In this document: piece by piece, positions 8,159 to 18,123 of the stretch
Layout of the letters: the number at the start of each line of letters is the position of its first letter
Numbering within the stretch: the first letter of the stretch is position 1
Program-made: the position numbers and the translations under genes
Notes under the pieces: generated by a model
Database searches by the model: none
What the model was told of the DNA's origin: nothing
What the model saw: the letters and a program-made list of their open reading frames with translations, nothing else
DNA from: Desulfamplus sp.
Lineage (GTDB): Bacteria > Desulfobacterota > Desulfobacteria > Desulfobacterales > Desulfobacteraceae
Assembly (NCBI GenBank): GCA_015231705.1
Contig: JADGBC010000007.1
Location: 1 to 45,923 of the forward strand
Direction: 5' to 3'
DNA: 45,923 nucleotides

Positions 8159-9709
8159 TCATAATGACTGTGTTAGAACTGATTCAATTTTTTTTCTGAG
8201 CAGATCCGGAGAAAAGGGCTTGACCACAAAAGAGGTAACTCCAACCTTTGCTGCTTCAACAACCTTAGCCTGCTTGGGTTCTCCTGTCATCATGATAAAC
8301 GGGATATGTTTGAGCCTCTTGTTTGACCTTATATATTTTAAAATATCTATTCCGGTTTTAAAAGGCATGTTCCAGTCCGAAATAATCAGGTCAATCTGTT
8401 GTGATTCAATTTGTTTCAAAGCCTCCAAACCGTCACCTGCCTCAACATAGTTTGTAAAGCCCATCTGACTAAGAAGACTGATAATCAGATGCCGCATTGT
8501 ACTGTAATCGTCGGCCACAAGTACTATCCTCTCTTTGTCAAAAGTTGCCGGTTTCCCTGATTGCGGAGAGGAAGGTTTTTTTACGGCAGTTACTGCAGGG
8601 ATTGATGAAACCGGAGGAAGGTATATAATCAACGTCGTTCCGAGTCTCTCTGAGGATTCAAATGTAATATCTCCTTTCAGGGTTCGGGAGATCAATCTGG
8701 CTGAATAGGTTCCAAGTCCTGTACCCTCTTTTTTTCCGAACGTGGCGTATTTATCAAAAAATGTTTCCCTGATCTGTATTGGAATTGCTCCTTTATTATG
8801 AATCTTGACAATCTGGCACTCGCCATCATTCAGCATAATTTTTATCTGATCATTTTCAGGTGAAGCTTCAATCGCATTTTTGATGAGATTGGCAAGCATC
8901 GAATAACATAGCATCTTTTCCCCTGATACCATGAAAGTTTGTGTTTCATCAGATGATTCTCCATTTATGGAAATATCGAAAGCTAACCCTTTTTTGTTGA
9001 ACAGATTACGGGTTTCCCCCTTGATTTGCTGGATCAAAGTTAAAATATCCACAGGTACAGGGTTAACTTGGTAACTTCCTCGCTCCATTTTCATAAGATC
9101 AAGAGAGTTGTTGATGATTTCCAGCATGCAGTAGCCTGATTCCTCCAGCATCAAAAGCATATCTTTTTGATTTGGTGATAGATTGTCCGATTTCATCAGC
9201 ATACCAGGAATACTCATAACTGCATTTAAAGGTGTTTTAAGGTCATGCCGTGCAATTTGTTCCATCTCTTCTCGCATACGGATGTTATCTTTGAGTATAT
9301 GGTTCTGTTTTTTTAGCTCCTCTCTTGCAAGCTGGAGTTCCAGGTGATTTTTAATCCGTGCACTTACGATGGACGGATTGATTGGTTTGGTGATGTAATC
9401 AATTGCACCAAGCTCGAGCCCTTTGGCTTCGTCAGTAGTTTCGCTCATGGCCGTCACAAATATAATCGGAATCTCCCGGGTAGAGGGGTCAGATTTCAAT
9501 ATTTTGCAGACTTCATATCCATCCATACCAGGCATCATGATATCCAGAAGGATCAGATCAGGTTTATTGGATGCCACTGTTTCAATGGCACTATTCCCAT
9601 TTATTGCTACGCTTACTTCATATTCGTTGCTCAACAGATCTGATAGAACATCTATATTTGCCTCTGTATCATCCACGATCAATATATTGCAAGTATGCAA
9701 ATCTCTCAT
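8159..9709 (-). CDS. Hybrid signalling protein REC-HisKA-HATPase-REC
   Basis: ILIVDDTEANIDVLSDLL...PDLILLDIMMPGMDGYEVC (REC), ARHDLKTPLNAVMSIP (HisKA), GTGLGTYSARLI (HATPase), and C-terminal RIVLVADDYSTMRHLI...LIISDWNMP (REC). Confidence 0.92.
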   Translation of the reverse strand: MRDLHTCNILIVDDTEANIDVLSDLLSNEYEVSVAINGNSAIETVASNKPDLILLDIMMPGMDGYEVCKILKSDPSTREIPIIFVTAMSETTDEAKGLELGAIDYITKPINPSIVSARIKNHLELQLAREELKKQNHILKDNIRMREEMEQIARHDLKTPLNAVMSIPGMLMKSDNLSPNQKDMLLMLEESGYCMLEIINNSLDLMKMERGSYQVNPVPVDILTLIQQIKGETRNLFNKKGLAFDISINGESSDETQTFMVSGEKMLCYSMLANLIKNAIEASPENDQIKIMLNDGECQIVKIHNKGAIPIQIRETFFDKYATFGKKEGTGLGTYSARLISRTLKGDITFESSERLGTTLIIYLPPVSSIPAVTAVKKPSSPQSGKPATFDKERIVLVADDYSTMRHLIISLLSQMGFTNYVEAGDGLEALKQIESQQIDLIISDWNMPFKTGIDILKYIRSNKRLKHIPFIMMTGEPKQAKVVEAAKVGVTSFVVKPFSPDLLRKKIESVLTQSL

Positions 9710-9757
9710 TGATTCCTCGTATAATATAAGCTATCTTCGTATAGTCCTACTTGTTTA

Positions 9758-12694
9758 CTACTCAACGATCTTATATTTTTGCCCTTTTCCAAGCTGTTCC
9801 ATCAAACTGTTGATCTCCTCCTTTAACTCAATCATTCTCTCTTCACGATTGATCGTCAGGCGGCTGAACTGTGCCAAATCTTCCATCTGTGACTTCAGTT
9901 GTTTTTCAGCCTGTTTGCGCTCGGTGACATCTTCCAGAGTCACTATCACTTCAGTTGGATTGTGACCGGAGTTTACAGGGCTAAATTTCATGTTCAGAGG
10001 AACGGTCTTGCCTCCTGTTGCAGAGGTGTAATCTGCCTCATATTCCGCAGGCTCTCCTGAAATGGCCTTCTGCAGAGCAGTCTTCATTTCGACATCACGT
10101 CCCTGTCTCAATGAATTAAACCCGATCAGCTTCTCCCGACTTGAGCCCATCAACTCCACAAACTTTTCATTACAGTTAAGAATGGTACCCTCAACGCTCA
10201 TATGAATCATACCCAGAGGTGAGTTTTCAAAAATTGTACGGTGCTGTTTTTCACTATCCTGCACCGCATTTTGTGCTTTTTTCCGCTCGGTGATGTCCAT
10301 AAACCATCCCAGAACACCCTCATCTTCGCCGTATTTCATAGGAAGATCCGTAATAAGAATCTCTATGATTTCACGGGATTTATTATACATTTGAAGCTCG
10401 TAATTTTCTACTTTACCCTCTGATTTGATCTTTTCCATCAGCCGACTACGCTCATTAGGATCTACATAAAGATCAGAAGATGAGTCTCCGACATCAAGTC
10501 CGAACATCTCCTTGAACCGCGGGTTGGCAAAACGAATTCTATCTCTGCTGGAAAAGGCTACACCCACCGGACTTGTATCTAAAATATATTGAAGTCTGGC
10601 CTGAGTCTCTTCTCTCTCTTTTTCAACCTGTTTACGATCAGTTATATCACGCACCGACCCTACGGCAAACCATTCACCTTCCACCTGGAATGGAGAGAGC
10701 GATACCTCGACCGGAAAAGTCTCACCGCTTCTTTTAATGGCAACAGTAGAGATCGTGGAGCCAAAAACAGCTCCCTCACCGGATAGTGCAAATTGCCTGA
10801 TTCCGGCATGGGCATTATCTCTTACTTCAGCAGGGACAGCCATATCGTGAAAGTCTCTGCCCATGGCCTCTTCAACGCTGTAGCCGAAGAGCTTCTCGGC
10901 CGCCTGATTCCAGAACATAACCCTTCCCTGGCTGTTGACCATGACAAGAGCATCCGCCATGGCCTGCCCCATGGCCTTTATCTTGCGTTCTGCATGCTCA
11001 CGATCCCTCATAGCTCTTCCAAGACGGCGATTCCAGATCAGGACAAATATTGTTATTCCAAGAAGTACCACACTGATCGGCCCGACAACCCACCAGTCAA
11101 CTCCTTTTTGATATTTGATGGCAAGCCACCGACTCTTTATTTCAGCCTTCTCCTGATCAGTCATGGCGGCCAGTGACTTATCCAGTGCTGAAGCTAACAG
11201 AGGCCAGTCTTTTCTGACACCGAATGCCAGGTCATGGTTGTAGGGTGTGGATGCGGCAATCCTCAGATTCACAAGTCCAAGCGTGTCAATAGTGTAGGCT
11301 ACAGCTCCAAGGTTATCAATAAATACATCAAATTTTCCGTTTGACAGCTCTGTTAACGCTGTTTTGATGTCAGGAGAAGTTAGAAGCTGCAGCTCAGCTC
11401 TATCCCGTTTAAGGTTCGCCTCTATTATCTGTCCTTTGATAACACCCACCTTGAGCCCCCGCAGATCTTCCAATCCTCCAGCAAGCTGATCCTTGCGAGA
11501 TACGATAACAGATGGAAAAGTTGTGTATGGTCTGGTGAAATTCATAAATTTTTTCCGTGCTGCTGACGGCGTTACCTTTGGAATGACATCTATCTCACCA
11601 ACTTTCACCTTCTCCATGGCTTCTGTCCATTTAACATCTTTTTGTGGAATAACAGAAATGCCAATACGTGCAGCGGCTACAGTTATAAAATCGGCACTGA
11701 TTCCGGCATAAACGCCTTTTTCATCGATATATTCAAAGGGTGGGCGGGCACTGTCAACCCCAAGTCTTATCTCTCTATCAGCAATATTATCTTGAATAAA
11801 TTGTCGCTCCTCTCTTGTAAGAATAATATTGGCATTTTCATCAGAGGTAGAGTCCTCTTCCCTATTGTAGCTCCAATCAGAGCCTGTCAACCATTTTACA
11901 TGAAGCTCATGAAGCTCCTCTTCAGTGATTGTGGCCATTCCTTTTTCAAGGATATCCGCAAGTATTTTCATCTCTTTTCTGACGGCAATATGCAGAGGAA
12001 TGGGCTTGCTCTCTTCTAGTTCAAGGTCTCCACCAACTTTCAGGTTTGTTATCTGAAGCTTGCTTGTGATGTAATCAACAACAGGCATCAGGTCAAACAG
12101 AGCGTCAGCTTTGCCTACTGAAACCGCACGAATCGCGGCAGAAGTGTCAGGTACTTCGAATAGTTCTATCTGTGGGTGGGCACTTAGTACATCCTGAAGG
12201 AAAAAACCTTTTGGCACGGCAAATCTTTTGCCATAAAGATCCTTTACAGAGGAGACAGTGGGAAAGTCTGTCCTGGTGTACAGCATCTGGACCATTGAAA
12301 CGTAGGATGGGGTAAACTCAAGGAACTTTTGACGTTCCGGGGACTTTGCTATATTGAGCATTATATCAATCTCCCCTTTTTTCATCATGTCGAGGAATTG
12401 ATCCCATGAGGGGCCGTTGACAAAGCTGATTTCAAGTCCTGTCTTCTGTGCCAGCAACTTCATGTAGTCAACTGAGAATCCTTTTGGAGTGCCGTTTTCA
12501 TTGAAATTGAATGGTGCCCAGTCGGTCTCATTATGCACCTTGACCACACCTGTTTTGGCTAAAAATTCCTTCTCATGTTCAGTAAGATGAGAGCCAAGGC
12601 TCTCCGGAACAGTGGATCTGGCAACTGAAGGCAGATAGAGCATGATGATCAAGATAATAATGATTATACGTTTTGCGTTTATGATACTGGCCAT
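9758..12694 (-). CDS. Sensor A: signal peptide, two SBP_bac_3 domains, TM, three PAS domains; no HisKA/HATPase
   Basis: Two tandem periplasmic SBP domains, TM VVGPISVVLLGITIFVLIW, three PAS/PAC blocks (..VRDITDRKQ, ..FMDITERKKAQ, ..LEDVTERKQAEKQ), ending SRLTINREERMIELKEEINSLMEQLGKGQKYKIVE. Confidence 0.9.
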   Translation of the reverse strand: MASIINAKRIIIIILIIMLYLPSVARSTVPESLGSHLTEHEKEFLAKTGVVKVHNETDWAPFNFNENGTPKGFSVDYMKLLAQKTGLEISFVNGPSWDQFLDMMKKGEIDIMLNIAKSPERQKFLEFTPSYVSMVQMLYTRTDFPTVSSVKDLYGKRFAVPKGFFLQDVLSAHPQIELFEVPDTSAAIRAVSVGKADALFDLMPVVDYITSKLQITNLKVGGDLELEESKPIPLHIAVRKEMKILADILEKGMATITEEELHELHVKWLTGSDWSYNREEDSTSDENANIILTREERQFIQDNIADREIRLGVDSARPPFEYIDEKGVYAGISADFITVAAARIGISVIPQKDVKWTEAMEKVKVGEIDVIPKVTPSAARKKFMNFTRPYTTFPSVIVSRKDQLAGGLEDLRGLKVGVIKGQIIEANLKRDRAELQLLTSPDIKTALTELSNGKFDVFIDNLGAVAYTIDTLGLVNLRIAASTPYNHDLAFGVRKDWPLLASALDKSLAAMTDQEKAEIKSRWLAIKYQKGVDWWVVGPISVVLLGITIFVLIWNRRLGRAMRDREHAERKIKAMGQAMADALVMVNSQGRVMFWNQAAEKLFGYSVEEAMGRDFHDMAVPAEVRDNAHAGIRQFALSGEGAVFGSTISTVAIKRSGETFPVEVSLSPFQVEGEWFAVGSVRDITDRKQVEKEREETQARLQYILDTSPVGVAFSSRDRIRFANPRFKEMFGLDVGDSSSDLYVDPNERSRLMEKIKSEGKVENYELQMYNKSREIIEILITDLPMKYGEDEGVLGWFMDITERKKAQNAVQDSEKQHRTIFENSPLGMIHMSVEGTILNCNEKFVELMGSSREKLIGFNSLRQGRDVEMKTALQKAISGEPAEYEADYTSATGGKTVPLNMKFSPVNSGHNPTEVIVTLEDVTERKQAEKQLKSQMEDLAQFSRLTINREERMIELKEEINSLMEQLGKGQKYKIVE

Positions 12695-12699
12695 GGATT

Positions 12700-12876
12700 T
12701 TATTTGTCCTTTTGAATCAAAGTGCTGAGAGTCAGAGGGGCAATGATATTCAAGTGATTAACCCCATTAATGGCCAACATGATATCGTAAAATCCTTCAA
12801 GTGCCTCCACAAGAAGATCAATATATGTCTCTGTGTCATCAACGATAAAAATCTTACTTTCCGATAATGATTTCAT
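12700..12876 (-). pseudogene. Truncated receiver (REC) remnant
   Basis: Frame 12876-12700: MKSLSESKIFIVDDTETYIDLLVEALEGFYDIMLAINGVNHLNIIAPLTLSTLIQKDK*. Resembles the start of 8159..9709 (CNILIVDDTEANIDVLSDLLSNEYEVSVAINGNSAIE) and stops before the phospho-Asp region. Confidence 0.75.
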
Positions 12877-12879
12877 TCT

Positions 12880-15825
12880 TTACTCCACAATTTTATATTT
12901 TTTCCCTTTTCCCAACTGGCCCATCAAGCTGTTGATCTCCTCCTTGAGTTCAATCATCCGCTCTTCCCGATTTATGGTAAGACGGCTGAACTGTTTTAAA
13001 TCTTCCACCTGTTCTTCCATCTGTTTTTCATTCTTTTTACGCTCGGTTATGTCCAGCAGCCAACCAAGAATACCATCCTCACCTTCATATTTTATCGGAA
13101 GATAGGTTATAAGTATATCTCTAACCTCACGGGAGCTGTTATACATCTGAATCTCGTAATTTTCCACTTTACCTTCTGACTGGATTTTGGCTACAATCTG
13201 GTTTCGCTCTTCTGGATTGACATAAAGGTCTGGAGATGGATCGCCTACTTTTACACCAAACATATCCCTGAACCTTGGGTTGACAAAGTGGATTATTCCT
13301 TTAGTGGAAAAGGCAACGCCCACAGGACACATATCAAGGATAGATTTAAGCTGGGCATTGGAGCTTTTGATCTCTTGTTCAGCCTGCTTGCGGTCAGTAA
13401 TATCAAGAAATGAGGCCAGCACAAGACTTACGGCTCTATTTTCATCCCGTAAGCAAGAGATAGATATGTTGGTATATAGGATCTCTCCATCTTTGCGAAT
13501 GAAGCGTTTGTCCATACTATAGACATCAATCTCATCAGCGAGCATCTGTTCAAAAAAATTTACATCTGCTTGAAGGTCTTCCGGATGGGTAAGGTCAGCC
13601 CATGTGGTATGGCGAAGTTCTTCAATAGTATATCCAAGCATATCCTGAAGTCGACCATTAGCCTCGATCCACCCTTTCTGCGGGTGGGTTACAGCCATTC
13701 CGATCTGACTGTGCTCAAAATATCCGCGGAACCTCTTTTCGCTCTCCCTGATTGCCTCCTCTGCTCGCTTCCGATCAGAGATATCACGTACTGATCCTAC
13801 AGCGAACCACTCATTTTCTACCTGAAACGGAGAGAGGGAGACCTCAACCGGAAAAGTGAGACCACTACGGTTTAGTGCGGTAGTTTGAATGGTGCTACCA
13901 AAAACAACACCCTGGCCGGTTGCTGCAAAATGTCTGAGTCCTGCCCATGCCTTCTCTCTCTCTTCATTGGGGACCGCTATCTGATGGAAATCCATACCCA
14001 TGGCCTCCTGTGAAGTATAGCCGAACAGGTGCTCTGCCGCCTGATTCCAGAAAAACACCTTGCCCAGGCCATCTATCATCACCAGTGCATCAGCCATCGC
14101 CTGACCCATGGCGTTAATTTTGCGTTCGTTTGCAAGGGTTTTCAACTGGGCACGTTTACGCTCCAAAACCTCTTTGTGCAGTCTTCGATTATAAAAGATG
14201 CTGAGGATAATAATGAGTATCAGTAAACTTACGAAAGGCAGGATCCATTTCAAAACCGTCCGGAAATCCAAACCGGTACGGATGACCTGCTCCTTTACAT
14301 AGTGGTTCATTATCTCCTGATGATCCTGTTTGGAAATTGAATCTATAACCTTGTTTAAAATCTGTTCCAGCACCTCCCAGTCAGGCCGGACAGCAAAGGA
14401 GAGAGTCATGTCAATGTCTGTTTTGCCGACAATCTGTAGATCGTAATACCCAAGCTCGGAAATCTTGTAGGTACCAAGGGCAAGGGGGCATAACAGGGCG
14501 TTAAATTCTCCGGAAGAGACCCCTTTGAGCCCTGCCAGTATGTTGTCCACGACAATAAAGGATAAATTGGGAAAAGCCTTTCTGATCTCTCTGGAATAAG
14601 AAAAATTCTGTATTACAGCGACTTTATTATCCTGCAATTGATTCAAATCAGTTATGAATCTCTCGGTTTTTTTCATTACAACCACAACTGGATTGGAAAG
14701 ATATGGCTTTGTGACTTTAAACTTTTTCCCTGCTTTGGTCTCTTTTATATCTTTAGTGTCTGATAAAATGATATCAACTTCTTCTGCCGGATATTTTTCA
14801 GTGGAGTCATTATGTTGCATAGGGCTTATTGTCTTGAATGATATGCCAAGCCGCTTTTCTATAAGCTTAATATGGTCGGCCACGATGCCTGTATATTGAC
14901 CGTTTTTTTCAAATGACTCGAATGGGAGCCACTCAGTTTTACCCATATAACGGATTGATGACTGGCTGGCTATCCATTCGCTCTCATCTTGAGTTAGCTC
15001 TATTCTTTCATCCGTTTCCTGACCTACCCACTTGCCAATGATCTGAAATTTTTCTGTTTCAGTAATCGAAACAAGTGCCTTGTCAAGTATTGATGCCATT
15101 TCTGGCCAGTCTTTTCTTACACCAATGGCAAGTATTGACCCCTTTTTGCTTAATTCACCCTGTACCTGCAGGTTGGTTAAAAGCTCCATTGCCATTATAT
15201 ATGTGATTACTGCACGGTTGCCGGCATAAGTTTGAGCTTCACCTGATGATACTGCCTTAAGACATGCAGTCGTGTCAGGATATTCAACAACTTTTACATC
15301 AGGGTATTTCTCAGCAAAATATTTGACGTTACCAAATCCGAGCTCAAGAGCCAGAGTTTTACCCCGCAGATCTTCTTCGCTATAATGGAACGGCCCGTCT
15401 GAACGGCCTACAATGACGTGCGGCACCTCTATATATGGTTGAGTAAAATTCAAGAACACTTCTCTTTCAGGTTTTGGGGTGACATCCATTAGTGCATCAA
15501 TCCGCTTCTCCTGTACCGCTTTTAGGTTATCTGCAAAAGGCCCCGGGATAATTTTGAAGTCAATGCCAAGACGACGGCCCAGCAGATTCATGTAATCAAC
15601 GCCAATTCCCTTCGCACCTTCCTTATCATCCGAGCTGTTCAAGGGAGGCCAGGCACTCATGATAGCCACGGTAATGTTTGGGTGAGCCTCAATCCAGGAT
15701 TTCTCCTTGAGTGTAAGCTCCAGGGCTTGAAGACCATCTACGGAATTCTGCATATAAGCCGGCAATACTTCTGCTTGGCATACTGTCACCAAAAAAAGCC
15801 ATGAAAAAAAGATACGTAAAGGCAT
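12880..15825 (-). CDS. Sensor B: paralogue of sensor A (two SBP_bac_3, TM, three PAS; no kinase domain)
   Basis: Same architecture and near-identical tail SRLTINREERMIELKEEINSLMGQLGKGKKYKIVE. Confidence 0.9.
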   Translation of the reverse strand: MPLRIFFSWLFLVTVCQAEVLPAYMQNSVDGLQALELTLKEKSWIEAHPNITVAIMSAWPPLNSSDDKEGAKGIGVDYMNLLGRRLGIDFKIIPGPFADNLKAVQEKRIDALMDVTPKPEREVFLNFTQPYIEVPHVIVGRSDGPFHYSEEDLRGKTLALELGFGNVKYFAEKYPDVKVVEYPDTTACLKAVSSGEAQTYAGNRAVITYIMAMELLTNLQVQGELSKKGSILAIGVRKDWPEMASILDKALVSITETEKFQIIGKWVGQETDERIELTQDESEWIASQSSIRYMGKTEWLPFESFEKNGQYTGIVADHIKLIEKRLGISFKTISPMQHNDSTEKYPAEEVDIILSDTKDIKETKAGKKFKVTKPYLSNPVVVVMKKTERFITDLNQLQDNKVAVIQNFSYSREIRKAFPNLSFIVVDNILAGLKGVSSGEFNALLCPLALGTYKISELGYYDLQIVGKTDIDMTLSFAVRPDWEVLEQILNKVIDSISKQDHQEIMNHYVKEQVIRTGLDFRTVLKWILPFVSLLILIIILSIFYNRRLHKEVLERKRAQLKTLANERKINAMGQAMADALVMIDGLGKVFFWNQAAEHLFGYTSQEAMGMDFHQIAVPNEEREKAWAGLRHFAATGQGVVFGSTIQTTALNRSGLTFPVEVSLSPFQVENEWFAVGSVRDISDRKRAEEAIRESEKRFRGYFEHSQIGMAVTHPQKGWIEANGRLQDMLGYTIEELRHTTWADLTHPEDLQADVNFFEQMLADEIDVYSMDKRFIRKDGEILYTNISISCLRDENRAVSLVLASFLDITDRKQAEQEIKSSNAQLKSILDMCPVGVAFSTKGIIHFVNPRFRDMFGVKVGDPSPDLYVNPEERNQIVAKIQSEGKVENYEIQMYNSSREVRDILITYLPIKYEGEDGILGWLLDITERKKNEKQMEEQVEDLKQFSRLTINREERMIELKEEINSLMGQLGKGKKYKIVE

Positions 15826-15861
15826 TTTAACTCCTTAACCTCTATTTGGCAGTGTTATAAA

Positions 15862-16062
15862 CTCAAAAACGACACCTTGCTATCATGTACAGGCAAATCT
15901 CCATCTGTCTGAATCAGGATGGCCAGGATTTACAGGATGGACAAGATGTTTATCCTGTAAATCCTTTCATCCTGAATATCCTGATTCAGACTGTGTTGAC
16001 AAGGCCTTAGGAATCGATAGGTGTCGACTTTGAGTATAAATGTTTTGATCTCTTACGGTGCT
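15862..16062 (+). repeat. Composite palindromic element A, copy 2
   Basis: AAACGACACCTTGCTAT...CTGTCTGAATCAGGATGGCCAGGATTTACAGGATG...TCCTGTAAATCCTTTCATCC..GATTCAGAC.GTGTTGACAAGGCCTTAGGAATCGATAGGTGTCGACTTTGAGTATAAATG; reverse complement of much of 4464-4711. Confidence 0.8.
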
Positions 16063-16120
16063 TCATATTAACTCAAAATTGATGGTCTCATAAAAAAACG
16101 ATTTGTTCAAACAGGTCATA

Positions 16121-16190
16121 AATAAACCTTCATGGCCTTTGTGTGATCACCCCGAATCATGAAAATAAGAATGTATTTTTATCGTAAAAT
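16121..16190 (-). repeat. Palindromic repeat family C, second copy
   Basis: Reverse complement TTTTACGATAAAAATACATTCTTATTTTCATGATTCGGGGTGATCACACAAAGGCCATGAAGGTTTATTT aligns along its length with 1138-1203. Confidence 0.7.
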
Positions 16191-16250
16191 CAAATAGTTA
16201 TGACTGTAAAAATACCATTTCAGGTCTTTTTACGAGGGACTAAAAATTAG

Positions 16251-16312
16251 TTGACGCTTTTCTTGAGGGAATCCTTGAAAAATGGGGATGTGGCTAAAAG
16301 AAAGCGTCAAGT
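16251..16312. repeat. Inverted repeat flanking a short spacer
   Basis: TTGACGCTTTTCTT ... AAAGAAAGCGTCAA. Confidence 0.6.
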
Positions 16313-16350
16313 GACAGATGAAGAATGCCGTCCTGGAATGAGAATCTCTT

Positions 16351-18018
16351 TCACATACCCCAAACCATTACAGTTTTATTTTTATACAGCTCCTGCCTAC
16401 AAAAAATTTTATCTTCCCAACTCCTGGATACGCTTCTGTCAAAAATAATCAGATGCCCCTCATTGCACCCGCATCTGTCCATGTATCTATAGGTCTGTTC
16501 AAGACCCTCTTCTATGGTTTTTTCAAGGGATTTACGTAATATTTTCAACTCAATTATCTCTCGTTGAACCACTTTTGTCTCTTTTTTAACCGCTCCTGTT
16601 TCTCGTTGAACAGCTTTTGTCGCCTCTCTTTTAGCCCCTGTTGTTATCGTTTTCTGGAGATCTTTAGGGTATTGCCAGATGACCATTAAATCAGTCCTGC
16701 CTCTGCCAAGACCATATTCACGCTCAATTCTTCCACCTGAATTTACGACTCTCTGCAAAAAAGCCTGCATCAAAAGCTGGGGCCCCGCCTCTTTATACTG
16801 AAATCTCTCTACCCAATGTTCGGAATGCTCTCTGAAAAACTCCTGAAAAGCCTTTAAGAGCTTTAGCATATCCAATCTGCCATCATCTTTTACATACCAT
16901 TCCGATTTCTCGTGAATTGTCTGTTGTGTGCCGAACGTTAGCTGTCTTGGTATTATTTCAGCATAGATCGGATTTGATATGTGAATTCCGCCTTCCAGTT
17001 TGATCAACCCTAAATCCCTGACATACCAGATATCATCGTCTATTAAATCGCAGGAGACCTCCATGCTGTGTATGATTGGTTCAATTATACGTCTGACCCT
17101 CTCTTCACGTAATTTGTCGGCTAACTGGTCAAGATGGGTTTCACGTCTTAAAATCAGGCTCTCTTTTGCCTCAATTACCATATCTTCTGTAATCGGTTTT
17201 GTTCGCTCTCTTTTCTCTTTAGTCTTAAAACAGGTTTCATAAGCCAACGCATTTACAAGCCATGGTTGACCTTGCGTATATTCCCAAATTAACTCTTTGG
17301 CTTTAATATCAAATTTTTGACCTGTCTCCTTTGTATGCTCTTCAAGAAGAGTGTAAACTTCGGACTCTATAAAATCACCAAGTCTTAAAGATTCAGCCTT
17401 AATATTAAATGCACTTCCGCCGGTAATGATTGTTTTTTCTTTATCTGAATGGATTCGATAGTCTCTTACATCTCTGACACCGCACAACACTATTGATTGG
17501 GGAAAATTAGATGGGCGTTTATCATAACCTGAACGGATTTGACGAAGAACTGAAATCAATGTATCTCCAACTAATGCGTCAATTTCGTCTATCAATAATA
17601 CTATATGTTTATTACTATGGTTGGACCATTGAGATAACATTTCATTCAGAGAGCCATCTGCCCCCCATGAACTTATGATATGTTGCATCTCGTCAAGCGG
17701 AAAAGTATCATGCAGATAATCTCTGGCTCTGGATACCAATTCACCAATAATGGCTCGCATACCTCTTTCCACATCTTCTCTTGCACCTTGGGCAGCTTCA
17801 ATATTGATATAAAGACAGGAATATTGGTCTCTTTCATTTAAGTATTTCATCAATGCTAACAAGCATGAAGTCTTTCCTGTCTGTCTTGGGGCATGAAGCA
17901 CAAAATATTTTTTTTGTTCAATCAGAAGTAAAACATCTTCTAAATTAATTCGTTCAAGAGGGTTAAGGCAATAATGATCTGTAGGCTTAATAGGTCCCGC
18001 GGTGTTAAAATATCGCAT
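16351..18018 (-). CDS. AAA/STAND-like ATPase with C-terminal PD-(D/E)XK-like nuclease domain
   Basis: Walker A APRQTGKTSCLL, Walker B HIVLLIDEIDAL; C-terminal GRTDLMVIW ... EIIELKIL fits D...ExK. Start chosen at MRYFN (18018) after GGAGAAACC. Confidence 0.82.
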   Translation of the reverse strand: MRYFNTAGPIKPTDHYCLNPLERINLEDVLLLIEQKKYFVLHAPRQTGKTSCLLALMKYLNERDQYSCLYINIEAAQGAREDVERGMRAIIGELVSRARDYLHDTFPLDEMQHIISSWGADGSLNEMLSQWSNHSNKHIVLLIDEIDALVGDTLISVLRQIRSGYDKRPSNFPQSIVLCGVRDVRDYRIHSDKEKTIITGGSAFNIKAESLRLGDFIESEVYTLLEEHTKETGQKFDIKAKELIWEYTQGQPWLVNALAYETCFKTKEKRERTKPITEDMVIEAKESLILRRETHLDQLADKLREERVRRIIEPIIHSMEVSCDLIDDDIWYVRDLGLIKLEGGIHISNPIYAEIIPRQLTFGTQQTIHEKSEWYVKDDGRLDMLKLLKAFQEFFREHSEHWVERFQYKEAGPQLLMQAFLQRVVNSGGRIEREYGLGRGRTDLMVIWQYPKDLQKTITTGAKREATKAVQRETGAVKKETKVVQREIIELKILRKSLEKTIEEGLEQTYRYMDRCGCNEGHLIIFDRSVSRSWEDKIFCRQELYKNKTVMVWGM

Positions 18019-18123
18019 GGTTTCTCCTTTATGCGTTCTCATGAGTTAAGTTCTCATCTACCAAACCACATATACAAGATTAGATTTTTACTTAAATCCC
18101 CATGTAATGGCAAAGCAGAGAAC

